Positions 1 through 8,054 of a DNA stretch of 22,835 bases are shown one piece after another. A model generated the notes under the pieces. It saw only the letters and a program-made list of their open reading frames with translations. It was not told where the DNA came from and did not search any database. How positions within the stretch are numbered: the first letter of the stretch is position 1; the number at the start of each line of letters is the position of its first letter. The position numbers and the translations under genes are program-made. The DNA comes from JANQRV01 sp964533785 (GTDB lineage Bacteria > Bacteroidota > Bacteroidia > Chitinophagales > Saprospiraceae), in NCBI GenBank assembly GCA_964533785.1, contig CAZHNG010000074.1, forward strand, positions 1-22,835, given 5' to 3'.

Positions 1-1
1 G

Positions 2-682
2 TTACCCGACGGTAGTCGCAATCCGGACATTCAGCCGGAGAAGGGCTGGAATTATGAATTGGGTATGCGGGCCCTGAACTGGAAAAGGTGGACCTGGGAT
101 CTGACCTTCTATACGATGCAAATTCGAGATCTGTTGGTTGCCAGGCGCACCGGGCTGGATCAATTTCTGGGCATCAATGCCGGAAAGACTGTTCACAACG
201 GTATGGAACTGTTTCTACAACGGGAGGAGATCGCCAATATTCAACATTTATCGGCCTATATAAGCTATACTTACGCGGATTATAAATTTGATGAATTTGT
301 GGATGGAGAAAATGATTTTTCTGGTAATGAACTGACGGGCACAGCGCCGCATCTTTTCAGGGCAGGGATAGATTACAGACCTTTGGATGGTTTTTATGGA
401 AATATCACTTACCGCTTTGTAGATGCCATGCCTTTGCGGGATGACAACAGCATTTATTCAGATGCTTATCAATTAGTTGATCTAAGAGCGGGCTACCGCC
501 TAGCAGTAGGGAAGAGTTGGAAAATAGATGCTTACGGTGGAATTGACAATCTATTGGATAAAAACTATGCTTCAATGTTTTTGATCAATGCGGCCAGTTT
601 TGGCGGCAATGCTCCACGGTATTTTTATCCGGGACTTCCCAGGAATTATTACGCCGGTTTGCAGATTCAATTTGAATGGTAA
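2..682 (+). CDS. TonB-dependent outer-membrane receptor, C-terminal part (5' end outside the window)
   Basis: The frame is open from base 2 with no start codon, so this is the last 226 residues of a longer protein. It reads as the end of a TonB-dependent receptor barrel: an N-P-D-I-Q-P-E-K-G-W-N-Y-E-L-G-M segment near residue 8, which is the usual strand preceding the last third of siderophore-type barrels, an N-A-G-K-T-x-H-N-G-M-E segment near residue 60, alternating aromatic strands, and a final F-E-W with a C-terminal aromatic residue typical of BamA-inserted barrels. Its role would be energised uptake of an iron chelate or similar ligand across the outer membrane; the ligand cannot be told from this part. 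A TTG at 59 is an internal Leu codon, not the start. The family call is firm; substrate is unknown. Confidence 0.92.
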   Translation, partial: LPDGSRNPDIQPEKGWNYELGMRALNWKRWTWDLTFYTMQIRDLLVARRTGLDQFLGINAGKTVHNGMELFLQREEIANIQHLSAYISYTYADYKFDEFVDGENDFSGNELTGTAPHLFRAGIDYRPLDGFYGNITYRFVDAMPLRDDNSIYSDAYQLVDLRAGYRLAVGKSWKIDAYGGIDNLLDKNYASMFLINAASFGGNAPRYFYPGLPRNYYAGLQIQFEW

Positions 683-716
683 AAAAACTGAGTTGGAAAC
701 AAAGTTGCCAACTCAG
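681..716 (-). terminator. Rho-independent terminator between two convergent genes
   Basis: A perfect 9-bp inverted repeat, CTGAGTTGG at 688-696 and CCAACTCAG at 708-716, encloses an 11-base loop. Read on the minus strand the stem is followed directly by seven T residues (681-687), the classic intrinsic terminator layout for the small secreted-protein gene at 744-1112. On the plus strand the A run precedes the stem and no T run follows, so any stop of the receptor transcript here would depend on the stem alone. Confidence 0.85.
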
Positions 717-743
717 AGTTAGTAGAACTTACAGCAAAATCAG

Positions 744-1112
744 TTATTTCTTAACGGGGTCTGAAAGCATGATATCATCTTGTTTAACCACCAGTACGTA
801 GAGGATGTCCTGACCCTTTTTGGATATTTTCAGAATGTAACGTCCCTTCGGTAATTTTTTCAAGTTTAAGTTTTGGTGATAACCGTTGTGATTGTTAACA
901 TATTGGCTAAAGTAACTTTTGCCTTCTTGATCCTCAATGGTAACGGCAGTAGTTTCTTTTTGCAGGTTAGCCATAAACAGCTTGATGGTTTTAGCGTCTA
1001 CTTTCTCAACCTCCACGATAATGTTTTCCGGGTCAATACTTGGGTTGTTAGCGTAGGTGGTTGTTAGGGCAATGGCAAATAGGGCGATCATAGAAAAAAT
1101 AAACTTCTTCAT
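744..1112 (-). CDS. small secreted protein with a C-terminal beta-sandwich-like segment
   Basis: A 122-residue protein. I chose the ATG at 1112 because it gives a clean signal peptide (M-K-K-F-I-F-S-M-I-A-L-F-A, cleavage likely after T-T-T-Y-A near residue 20); a longer frame from 1238 would bury that signal. The mature part has alternating strands ending in L-P-K-G-R-Y-I-L-K-I, then a short strand and a charged tail. The G-x-Y-x-L-x-I strand pattern resembles that of type IX secretion C-terminal domains and of DUF3244-type small secreted proteins, but here it makes up nearly the whole mature protein, so I do not call it a sorting tail. It is monocistronic and ends at a strong terminator. Function unknown; export is well supported. 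Confidence 0.8.
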   Translation of the reverse strand: MKKFIFSMIALFAIALTTTYANNPSIDPENIIVEVEKVDAKTIKLFMANLQKETTAVTIEDQEGKSYFSQYVNNHNGYHQNLNLKKLPKGRYILKISKKGQDILYVLVVKQDDIMLSDPVKK

Positions 1113-1437
1113 AATAAGTAACGGGTTTAAATGTGAAAAAATAACAGTCGAATTTACTTCAGCCTTTGATGTGTTGAAATACAGGCTGTTAAGTAATATG
1201 GTCATTACAAAGAAGCAGGATATTGTGGGGCGATGCAAGTTTCGTTTGATGAATGTCAGGTATTATTCGACAAACAATAGAAAATAAAGTCAGAAATATC
1301 AAACCAATGCAATTTTTGGTGCAAAAGCAACGTATTGACATATAATTCGTAGATAACAAAGAAAACCAAAACCTGATCTTAATACCTTAGAGATTGTCCA
1401 CTTCAAGTTTTTGATTACTTTTTTAAGATAAAGAAAT
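1113..1437. other. divergent intergenic region without a gene
   Basis: This 325-base stretch separates the divergent starts at 1112 (minus) and 1438 (plus) and must hold both promoters. I found no exact TAnnTTTG element on either strand; TACCTTAG near 1383 is a near match for the plus-strand gene. Open frames here (for example 1057-1287 plus) are low-complexity and lack protein-like composition. The region is AT-rich and I see no repeat or RNA structure in it. Confidence 0.5.
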
Positions 1438-1677
1438 ATGAACGCTTTTCTTGACGCAGTTACTATTGATTATTTGTTGATTTTTGGAATTTGTTTGTCC
1501 GCTGTGATTTACGTTATTTACCGGGTATTGTCAGAAAGGCCGGATGATGAACATACCGATAACGATGATCAGGGAGGTAACCAACCGCTGCCAGACCTAC
1601 CTATTATCGCCCCACCTATCCATACTAAAGATCCTGAGGTGGAAGAACCGGAATTGGAACTTGTGGAGGAGTATTAG
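1438..1677 (+). CDS. small single-span membrane protein with an acidic, proline-rich tail
   Basis: A 79-residue protein with an ATG start behind an A-rich stretch. Residues about 9-29 form one hydrophobic helix (Y-L-L-I-F-G-I-C-L-S-A-V-I-Y-V-I-Y) followed by a basic R and then a strongly acidic, proline-rich tail (D-D-E-H-T-D-N-D-D; P-E-V-E-E-P-E-L-E-L-V-E-E-Y). The arginine just after the helix suggests N-out/C-in topology with a cytoplasmic tail, which is an inference. No family recognised. A canonical terminator 40 bases downstream on the same strand supports it as a real transcription unit. It could tether or recruit a basic partner, but nothing in the context shows which. Confidence 0.65.
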   Translation: MNAFLDAVTIDYLLIFGICLSAVIYVIYRVLSERPDDEHTDNDDQGGNQPLPDLPIIAPPIHTKDPEVEEPELELVEEY

Positions 1678-1700
1678 ATTTTAGAAATTAGATGCCAGAT

Positions 1701-1752
1701 GCCAAAATATGGAGTTGGTAAGCCCCCTTCGAGCGCTTGCCTTCTTTTTGGC
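1701..1752. terminator. nested, probably bidirectional terminator between convergent genes
   Basis: An inner stem GGTAAGC (1717-1723) / GCTTGCC (1735-1741), one G-T wobble, is followed by TTCTTTTT (1742-1749), a good intrinsic terminator for the plus-strand small gene. An outer pair GCCAAAA (1701-1707) / TTTTGGC (1746-1752) encloses it and can form on either strand, so the transcript of the minus-strand VCBS gene, whose stop is at 1764, may also end here. Confidence 0.7.
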
Positions 1753-1763
1753 GGCTATGCACA

Positions 1764-4133
1764 TTATTTTTTGTTAAAGAAAATGAGATACGGATCTCCC
1801 TGATGACCGGAAGGACCGCAAATGTCTAATAAACCGTCCTGGTTAATATCATACAGTAATCCGTTATACAAGCCATCATCTTTTAACCTGAGGGTCGTCC
1901 AGGTTTTGTTATCTCCATTGTTGATGAAAATTCTGGCTTCTCTTTTTTGATCATCTGCTTCAATGAAATGGTCGCCATTTTCTCCGATGAGCACATCAAA
2001 GTCTCCATCGTTGTCCAGGTCGCCTGTTTGTAGCGTATGTACTCCTTTAAAACCTTCGGCGATTATATGTTCAGTCCAGGTACTATCGAGCGGGTTAGCA
2101 TTTTCGTACCAGGCAATGGGATAACCGGCTTTTTCAGAATGGGCAATAAAAATCTCCGACCGGCCATCCGCATTGATATCCTGACAGGTAACTTTGGTGG
2201 CGTTCTTTCGCCAATGCTTTTCATTTTGGGTAAACCAACGGTCATTAACCGTCCTTACCGTCCAGGGTTTTCGTAGGTTCCCTCCAGGATTCTCTATCCA
2301 ATAGCCATTAGCGGCAATATCCACGTCACCGTCGCCGTCGATATCTCCGCAATCCATACCTTCGTGTAATCCGCGGATGGGAAAGTCTTGTACTTTAAAC
2401 CACAATCCCTTTTTATGTTGCCGGAAAATAGAAAGGGTGTTTTTATCCCGGTAGGTGATCGTTACGAGATCAAGTTTCCCGTCCTGGTTAAAATCCCGGA
2501 GTTCGGCATCTTTAACAAAATCCGGTACTTTACCAATCGTATGTTGTTGCCAGCTTTTTCCTTCTCCGAGATTTTCGAACCAGTGTAGGATGGAAGGTTG
2601 CCTATCACCCCTGTAATCGTTTTGCCATTCCCCAATGTGTTCAAAGCCCAGCACGTCGATATCCCCATCGCCGTCGATATCCCCGACTTCCGTATCTGCG
2701 GAGGAAAAGTGGACACCGGAAGCATTTTTTTCTGCGATCACGTGTTTTTTCCATCTTTCTTCGGTGATCTGTTCGTACCAAACGAGTTCACCGCCATAAC
2801 CGCCTTCCTGAATGGCAAGATCGGGAAGGCCGTCGCCGCTAATATCTCCTATTCCAAAGCCCATATAGGCCTCTTCGTTCTCATCGAATACCCTTTTACG
2901 GTGAAATCGCAGGCGGTTGGGAGCAGCCGTAATTGAGTAATTACCCCAACCGGAAAAAGTTTCTCCGGGCGCTACAAGTACAGCTTGGAGGTGGGTTACC
3001 ATTGGATAATAAAGATCAAAATTCATATCCTCCCGCTGGAAGCCCCACCGGTCATCCATAACTCTGGGGGTCTCATCCCAGACAACTGCCAGAAGACGGC
3101 TTATTCTTTTCGTCCAATCGATAGGATCCTGCTCCTGGCAATCCTGTTCCCACCAGCTGGGAATATCCTGCTGCCAGGTGTAAGTGCCGGGCTTTTTGAT
3201 CGTAACCAAGCGGTTATTCGGAAATTTTTCTTTGAAATAATGGCCGTTACAGCCGCCCTCCCATTGAAATCCTAATTGATAATGAATGGGCGTATTACTA
3301 GGTTTGGTTAAAATAGTCGCTCGAAAATAAACCGTCCCATCTTTATAAGCGATCGGGCTTGTCCAATCCGAAGGTGCTTTTTCGGGCAGCATGAATTCGG
3401 AAAACCCCATTTTTTTTACCATTGAAGTATCTTGCTCATGGACAATGATCTCGTCGATTAACAGGAGTTCCTTGGTTGATTGATCCGGGTTATCAGCCTT
3501 TGTAATGTCAAAAGTTTGGGTGGTGTTTATCTGCCAATCGGCTGGGCAATCCCAATCCTTGGGCGGGACTAAGGTATGCTCCGGAGCGACCCAGATCCCC
3601 GTAGCCCGGTATACGATCGGAGTGTGGTCCGCAATATCTCCGCTCTTAAAACAATTTGCCCGGCAATCTACAGTGTAATATTGTTCGTCCTTATCACCAG
3701 TCCAGGGGACAAGCGCCATTTTGTCGAAGGGCCGGCCCCAGTCAGGAACAGGGTAATCACCATGCCACCATTCGTTTGGGTTTTTAAAATTCAGGTAGTA
3801 GACTCCTTCTTTAGTAATATCCGGAATATCCGCCCGGTTGACGCCCATATGTCCCATCTCCGGATAAATATCTTCATCCTGCCAGATAAAAAAAGCCGGC
3901 CTTAACGTTAAATCACTGGGTTTTTCAATAATTTCGAGTCTGACGTACAGATTGCCCCGGGTATAATCAACCGGAGCGGAAAGGTCGTATGGCCCTAACC
4001 GGTTCAATGCCGGAATGCCCGTAGAATCTTGAACCAGCACGTCATCGAAAAAGATAAATTGTTGTGCGGAAAGCACCGTTATTTGCATCGCAGTAATGAA
4101 CAAAATATGGACAAATGAGCTGAAAATTTTCAT
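1764..4133 (-). CDS. secreted protein: duplicated N-terminal module plus seven-bladed FG-GAP/VCBS propeller
   Basis: A 789-residue exported protein. The ATG at 4133 gives a typical signal peptide (M-K-I-F-S-S-F-V-H-I-L-F, cleavage near S-A-Q-Q at 24); an upstream in-frame ATG at 4187 would add 18 polar residues before it. Residues about 26-188 and 224-392 look like two copies of one module, each with a strand ending in K-P-S-(D/N), a W-W-containing segment and a closing V-A-P-(E/G)-x-T. Residues 427-789 carry seven Ca-binding-type motifs (D-x-D-x-D-G-x-x-D, near 430, 485, 547, 597, 652, 705 and 762), one per blade, as in FG-GAP/VCBS propellers. There is no recognisable type IX sorting domain at the C terminus. 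Such propellers usually bind ligands or partners outside the cell; the N-terminal modules are beta-rich and could be carbohydrate- or surface-binding, an inference. Substrate unknown. Confidence 0.85.
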   Translation of the reverse strand: MKIFSSFVHILFITAMQITVLSAQQFIFFDDVLVQDSTGIPALNRLGPYDLSAPVDYTRGNLYVRLEIIEKPSDLTLRPAFFIWQDEDIYPEMGHMGVNRADIPDITKEGVYYLNFKNPNEWWHGDYPVPDWGRPFDKMALVPWTGDKDEQYYTVDCRANCFKSGDIADHTPIVYRATGIWVAPEHTLVPPKDWDCPADWQINTTQTFDITKADNPDQSTKELLLIDEIIVHEQDTSMVKKMGFSEFMLPEKAPSDWTSPIAYKDGTVYFRATILTKPSNTPIHYQLGFQWEGGCNGHYFKEKFPNNRLVTIKKPGTYTWQQDIPSWWEQDCQEQDPIDWTKRISRLLAVVWDETPRVMDDRWGFQREDMNFDLYYPMVTHLQAVLVAPGETFSGWGNYSITAAPNRLRFHRKRVFDENEEAYMGFGIGDISGDGLPDLAIQEGGYGGELVWYEQITEERWKKHVIAEKNASGVHFSSADTEVGDIDGDGDIDVLGFEHIGEWQNDYRGDRQPSILHWFENLGEGKSWQQHTIGKVPDFVKDAELRDFNQDGKLDLVTITYRDKNTLSIFRQHKKGLWFKVQDFPIRGLHEGMDCGDIDGDGDVDIAANGYWIENPGGNLRKPWTVRTVNDRWFTQNEKHWRKNATKVTCQDINADGRSEIFIAHSEKAGYPIAWYENANPLDSTWTEHIIAEGFKGVHTLQTGDLDNDGDFDVLIGENGDHFIEADDQKREARIFINNGDNKTWTTLRLKDDGLYNGLLYDINQDGLLDICGPSGHQGDPYLIFFNKK

Positions 4134-4239
4134 ATTTGTTTTTGATTGAAACTTTGAAATCGCCTTTGAATTAAGTTGCCATCTCACAACTACCTGGAAA
4201 AATAGACGTTAATATGCATACGACATAAATTTTTGATCC

Positions 4240-5943
4240 ATGAAATATTACGGTATAGGAATAATCCTTTTTCTTTTTATTGTTCAAAGTACGCTGGCAC
4301 AAGAACGCGTATCAGAATCGGAAATAAATTTACAAAAACAATTTATTGAAGCCCACCGCGAGAAAGTGCTAGGGAACCTGGATAAAGCGATTGAACTCTT
4401 CAAGGAAATAAAAAAAGCTGATCGGAGCTTAGCAGCCGCTTCTTTTGAGCTGTCTGTGCTTTACGAAGCTAAGGAAGAATACGATCAGGCACTTAAGCAT
4501 GCGAGGGAAGCCGTGGAGTTGGAACCTGGCAATGTCTGGTTCTCCAGGCTGTTAAGTACGCTTTACGAAAAAGAAGGGCAGTACCGGGAAGCTGCCGTTA
4601 TCTATAAAGACCTGATCAAAGACCACCCCAACGTTGTAGAATACTACATGCAACGGGCCTTATTGCTGGTAAAGGACCAGGATATCAAAGAGGCAGTTAA
4701 AGTATACGATGAACTGGAGGATATTAGAGGCATTAATGAGGAGTTGTCCCTCCGTAAATACACTTTATTTTTAGGCGTGGGAGATTACAAGAGTGCCGAA
4801 AAAGAATTGCAGCAACTGGTAGAGTCAGATCCGCTAAATATCCGTTTTAAACACAAGTTGGCTGGTTTTTACGAACAAATTGGGGAGAAAGCGTCTGCAG
4901 AGTCCCTTTACCGTGAAATTCTAAAAATCAATCCGGATGATGGTAAAGCACAGGCTGCCCTTATCGATGAATCTAAAGGTACGGGGCACAACGCTATTGA
5001 ATACGTTAATTCTTTACAGCCGCTTTTTGAACGTCCTAATGTAGACATTGACCTGAAAATCGGTAAGATCCTTCCATTGATCCAACAGGTAGTAGAAACT
5101 CAGGATATTCAGCTTTCCGACGCTTTACTGAACCTGACGGGTTTGTTGGAAAAAGTTCATCCCGATGAAGCGAAAGTCTTTTCTGCAGCAGGTGATCTTT
5201 TATTTTACCGTGGTAAAATAAGGGAAGCTATTGCTAAATACGAACGGACTTTAGAACTAGACGATACTGTTTTTTCCGTTTGGGAACAATTGATGTATGC
5301 ACAATTACAGTTACGAGACTATCCGGCACTCGGTAAAGTCGCTAAGGAAGCTATGGATCTGTATCCTAATAAAGCAAAAGCCTACGAAATGTACGGATTA
5401 GCTGAAACGCAATTAGGCAATACAAATAAAGCGATCGACATTCTCAATGAGGCAATATTTATGACCGGTAAAAACCAGCTGCTGAAAAGCCAGGTTTACA
5501 ATACCTTAGCACTTGCATATCAAAGAGCAGGTCAACTGGAATCTGCCCAAAAGACTTTTGAAAAAGGTATTGCCATCAATAACCAATCGCCAAAATTATT
5601 AAATGACTACAGCCGTTTGTTGGCAAAAACGGGGGCTTTTGAAGATGCTCTTGCGGCTTTGAAAAACGCCGAAAAATACGCTCCTAAATCAGCTCATATC
5701 GAAGCTACCCGGGCCTATGTTTTTTATAAAAGAGGGGACTTAAATAAAGCTAAAACGATTTACGAAAGGGCTTTAAATGAAGGCAATAACGATGATCCTT
5801 TTACTTTGGAAGGCATAGGAGATGTACTTTTTCAATTAAACGAAACCGATAAAGCTGTTGAGTATTGGAAAAAAGCACTTGAATTGGATGAACGCAATGA
5901 ACTGCTGAAACGCAAAGTTAGTGAAGGAAAACTGTTTGAATAA
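4240..5943 (+). CDS. periplasmic tetratricopeptide-repeat protein
   Basis: A 567-residue protein with a signal peptide (hydrophobic residues 5-19, cleavage after L-A-Q near 21). The rest is mostly TPR helical pairs: a first block at about 35-235 and a second at about 310-560, recognisable from the A-x-x-x-Y and A-(I/L)-x-x-(Y/F)-x-x-(A/E)-(L/I)-x-L-x-P patterns, separated by a less regular helical stretch at about 240-305. I count about ten repeats. It opens a three-gene run with the DUF4292 lipoprotein 38 bases downstream and the EnvC-like protein after that. The TPR / DUF4292 / M23 order is, as I recall it, a conserved Bacteroidota envelope cluster. A scaffold role in the periplasm is inferred; no enzyme motif is present. 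Confidence 0.9.
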   Translation: MKYYGIGIILFLFIVQSTLAQERVSESEINLQKQFIEAHREKVLGNLDKAIELFKEIKKADRSLAAASFELSVLYEAKEEYDQALKHAREAVELEPGNVWFSRLLSTLYEKEGQYREAAVIYKDLIKDHPNVVEYYMQRALLLVKDQDIKEAVKVYDELEDIRGINEELSLRKYTLFLGVGDYKSAEKELQQLVESDPLNIRFKHKLAGFYEQIGEKASAESLYREILKINPDDGKAQAALIDESKGTGHNAIEYVNSLQPLFERPNVDIDLKIGKILPLIQQVVETQDIQLSDALLNLTGLLEKVHPDEAKVFSAAGDLLFYRGKIREAIAKYERTLELDDTVFSVWEQLMYAQLQLRDYPALGKVAKEAMDLYPNKAKAYEMYGLAETQLGNTNKAIDILNEAIFMTGKNQLLKSQVYNTLALAYQRAGQLESAQKTFEKGIAINNQSPKLLNDYSRLLAKTGAFEDALAALKNAEKYAPKSAHIEATRAYVFYKRGDLNKAKTIYERALNEGNNDDPFTLEGIGDVLFQLNETDKAVEYWKKALELDERNELLKRKVSEGKLFE

Positions 5944-5981
5944 AGTAATCAAGACGGCGGATAAGCCTTTATACAAAGTGT

Positions 5982-6764
5982 ATGTTAAAATCAAAACTGT
6001 TCTTAATCATTACCTTGTTTGTTTTTCTCGCCAGTTGTTCGGGAAAAAGAAAGCTGTTAAAACCGGATAAAATCAGGAAAAACCCAAGTCCGGAATTGAT
6101 CATCAATCACTTGTTGCTGAATCAGCTTGCACCTGAAGGATTGGAGGCCAGAGCGAATGTAAAATACGAGGACGAATATCAATCGGCCAGCGGTACTTTG
6201 CTACTAAAAGTGAGAAAGGACAGTTTGATCTGGTTAAGCATTCGAAAATTCGGTTTTGAAGGGGTTCGTGCTCAAATCACTAAAGATTCCATTTACATTC
6301 TTGATCGTTTAAACAGGGAATACGCTGTTTGGCCCTTATCTTACATCAAAGATCAATATCATTTACCGGCAGACTATAAGGCTTTAGAGTCTGTGGTTTT
6401 GGGAAACCCCTTTTTTATTGGGGATAACCGTTTTGCACTTGACAATTCGGATGAGGCTGATTTTAAATTGTTCAACGGAGGGAATAAAGGCATTGGTACT
6501 GAACTTTGGGTGGATAAAAATAATTTGTGGCTCAATCAGTTACTTTATAAAGACCAGGATAATACCGGCAGAGCCTTGAATATTAAAATGAAGGAATACC
6601 AACCAGTATCAGAAAACCAGAAATTTTCGTATTTTCGGGCAATTAATATATTAAGTAACACCACCGGTTGGGTCATCATGGAGATTGACTTTTCCAAGGT
6701 AGAATTCCAAAAACCTAATCGCATAAGATTTGATATTCCAGGAAAATATGAAAGAGTTCAATAG
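5982..6764 (+). CDS. DUF4292 outer-membrane-type lipoprotein
   Basis: A 260-residue protein with a type II signal peptide: hydrophobic residues 6-17 and lipobox L-A-S-C, so Cys19 would be lipidated. The body matches the DUF4292 pattern: an N-terminal K-x-x-x-x-P-x-x-L-I-x-x-L region, a strand with S-A-S-G-T-L-L-L-K-V-R-K, then W-L-S-I-R-K-F-G-F-E-G-V-R-A and a D-S-I-Y-I-L-D-R-L-N-R-E-Y strand. As I recall it, DUF4292 is LolA/LolB-like, which would suggest lipoprotein or lipid handling at the outer membrane; this is inference. Its last 17 bases overlap the start of the EnvC-like gene, indicating coupled translation. Confidence 0.88.
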   Translation: MLKSKLFLIITLFVFLASCSGKRKLLKPDKIRKNPSPELIINHLLLNQLAPEGLEARANVKYEDEYQSASGTLLLKVRKDSLIWLSIRKFGFEGVRAQITKDSIYILDRLNREYAVWPLSYIKDQYHLPADYKALESVVLGNPFFIGDNRFALDNSDEADFKLFNGGNKGIGTELWVDKNNLWLNQLLYKDQDNTGRALNIKMKEYQPVSENQKFSYFRAINILSNTTGWVIMEIDFSKVEFQKPNRIRFDIPGKYERVQ

Positions 6765-7953
6765 CAGCTTGGTTGGTGGTGTTGCAATGCTGTTGCTGTT
6801 TGTTTTTTCCTTTTCTTCTTCCTTCTGCCAGTCCCGGCAACAATTAGAACAACAGCGTAAAGTCATCATCGGCGAAATTCAAAAAACAGAAAAAGCACTG
6901 CAACGCACCCAAAAAAACAAAGAAGATGCGCTGAATGAATTCCTCTTTTTGGAAAAACAAGTAGGAAACCGTAAAGAATTAGTAGAAAACATTCAAACCT
7001 CCATTGCTATCATTGCGCTCCGGATCGATACGATTTCAAATGAAATAATCAGGTTGCAAGACGACCTGGATCTACTCGAGCAAGAATACGGCCTTCTGAT
7101 GCGCCATGCCTACCGCTTGAAGTTAAACGACAACTGGTTTGTCTTTCTCCTCTCTGCAAAGAGTATTAATAATGCTTACATGAGGTGGCAATACATCCGG
7201 CAGTTTGAACAATTTCGAAAAAAACAGATCAAGTTATTGCAAGATAAACTGGTTGCTCTGGAGGTTAAAAAACAAGAACTGGGGCTTGAAAAGAATGAAA
7301 AAAATCTTTTATTTGAAAGTGAACAGGAACAAAATCAGTTGTTAAAATCAGAATTAGATAAAAAAAACGAACTGGTCGAACAATTAAGTGCCAGTGAGAA
7401 AAAATTAGCCAAGAGTTTAGAAGAGCAAAGAAAGGCACAAGAAAAGATAAAATCGGCTATCGAGGCACTTATTAATGCTGAAATAGCTAGAAACAGTGCA
7501 GTGAACAGCGATGCAGGATCCGCTCGCATCGCAAACCTCAAATTAAGGGGAGAAAGTGCTGCCTTTTACAGTGCAAAAGGAAAGTTAAAGTGGCCTGTTC
7601 CAAACGAAGGATTGATCCGCGGCTTTGGCAAACAAAACCATCCCGTTTTAAAGTCCATTCAAATTAATAATAATGGAATAGATGTCAAAACGAGGAAAGG
7701 AGCAACAGTTAAGAGTATCTTTGAAGGAGAAGTGTTAAGCGTACAATATATTCCGGGATTTAAATTCACGGTAATCATTAAGCATGGCATTTTTTATTCC
7801 GTGTATTCGAATCTTGAAGAGGTTTTTACCAAAAGAGGGGAAATGGTCGAAGAAGGAGTCAGAATAGGTAAGATCCCTTTAACGAATAACAGCTTTCACT
7901 TTGAATTATGGGAACAAAAAAATAAATTGAACCCTGTCCTTTGGCTGGAATAA
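6748..7953 (+). CDS. EnvC-like coiled-coil protein with a degenerate M23 peptidase domain
   Basis: A 401-residue protein. The ATG at 6748 is preferred over 6730 because it sits just behind AGGAAAA (6740-6746) and gives a clean signal peptide (cleavage near S-F-C-Q, residue 28). Residues about 30-250 are long coiled coil rich in K, E, Q and L; residues about 280-401 are an M23 (LytM-like) domain. Of the five M23 active-site positions only two survive: the HxxxD pair reads N308...D312, the middle His is N355 (Y-S-N-L), and the HxH pair is S382-x-H384. This is the EnvC/NlpD state: a non-hydrolytic activator of N-acetylmuramoyl amidases in septal peptidoglycan splitting. That role is known for E. 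coli EnvC and inferred here. It ends the envelope operon with the TPR and DUF4292 genes. Confidence 0.88.
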   Translation: MKEFNSSLVGGVAMLLLFVFSFSSSFCQSRQQLEQQRKVIIGEIQKTEKALQRTQKNKEDALNEFLFLEKQVGNRKELVENIQTSIAIIALRIDTISNEIIRLQDDLDLLEQEYGLLMRHAYRLKLNDNWFVFLLSAKSINNAYMRWQYIRQFEQFRKKQIKLLQDKLVALEVKKQELGLEKNEKNLLFESEQEQNQLLKSELDKKNELVEQLSASEKKLAKSLEEQRKAQEKIKSAIEALINAEIARNSAVNSDAGSARIANLKLRGESAAFYSAKGKLKWPVPNEGLIRGFGKQNHPVLKSIQINNNGIDVKTRKGATVKSIFEGEVLSVQYIPGFKFTVIIKHGIFYSVYSNLEEVFTKRGEMVEEGVRIGKIPLTNNSFHFELWEQKNKLNPVLWLE

Positions 7954-8054
7954 TCCCGGTGCGAAGGCTGAACAAATTAGAATAAAACATTACAATTACT
8001 AACCAAATCAACTAAAGACTTAAGGATTGATGAGGCAGGAAAATTGAAAGCTAT

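Noticed and set aside
744..1112. type IX secretion sorting domain in the small secreted protein
   Set aside because: The G-x-Y-x-L-x-I strand fits, but it forms nearly the whole mature protein with no cargo domain before it, so a sorting tail is not supported.
1057..1287. plus-strand open frame of 76 codons upstream of the small membrane protein
   Set aside because: It overlaps the signal-peptide end of the supported minus-strand gene, lacks protein-like domains and has no terminator or neighbour support.
2329..2675. near-identical GATATCGACGGCGA stretches about 330 bases apart
   Set aside because: They fall on the D-I-D-G-D-G-D codons of two propeller blades (596-606 and 484-494), so protein-level repetition explains them; not a mobile or CRISPR repeat.
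2598..2936. plus-strand open frame of 112 codons opposite the VCBS gene
   Set aside because: It mirrors the repeated Asp/Gly codons of the propeller on the other strand; shadow frame.
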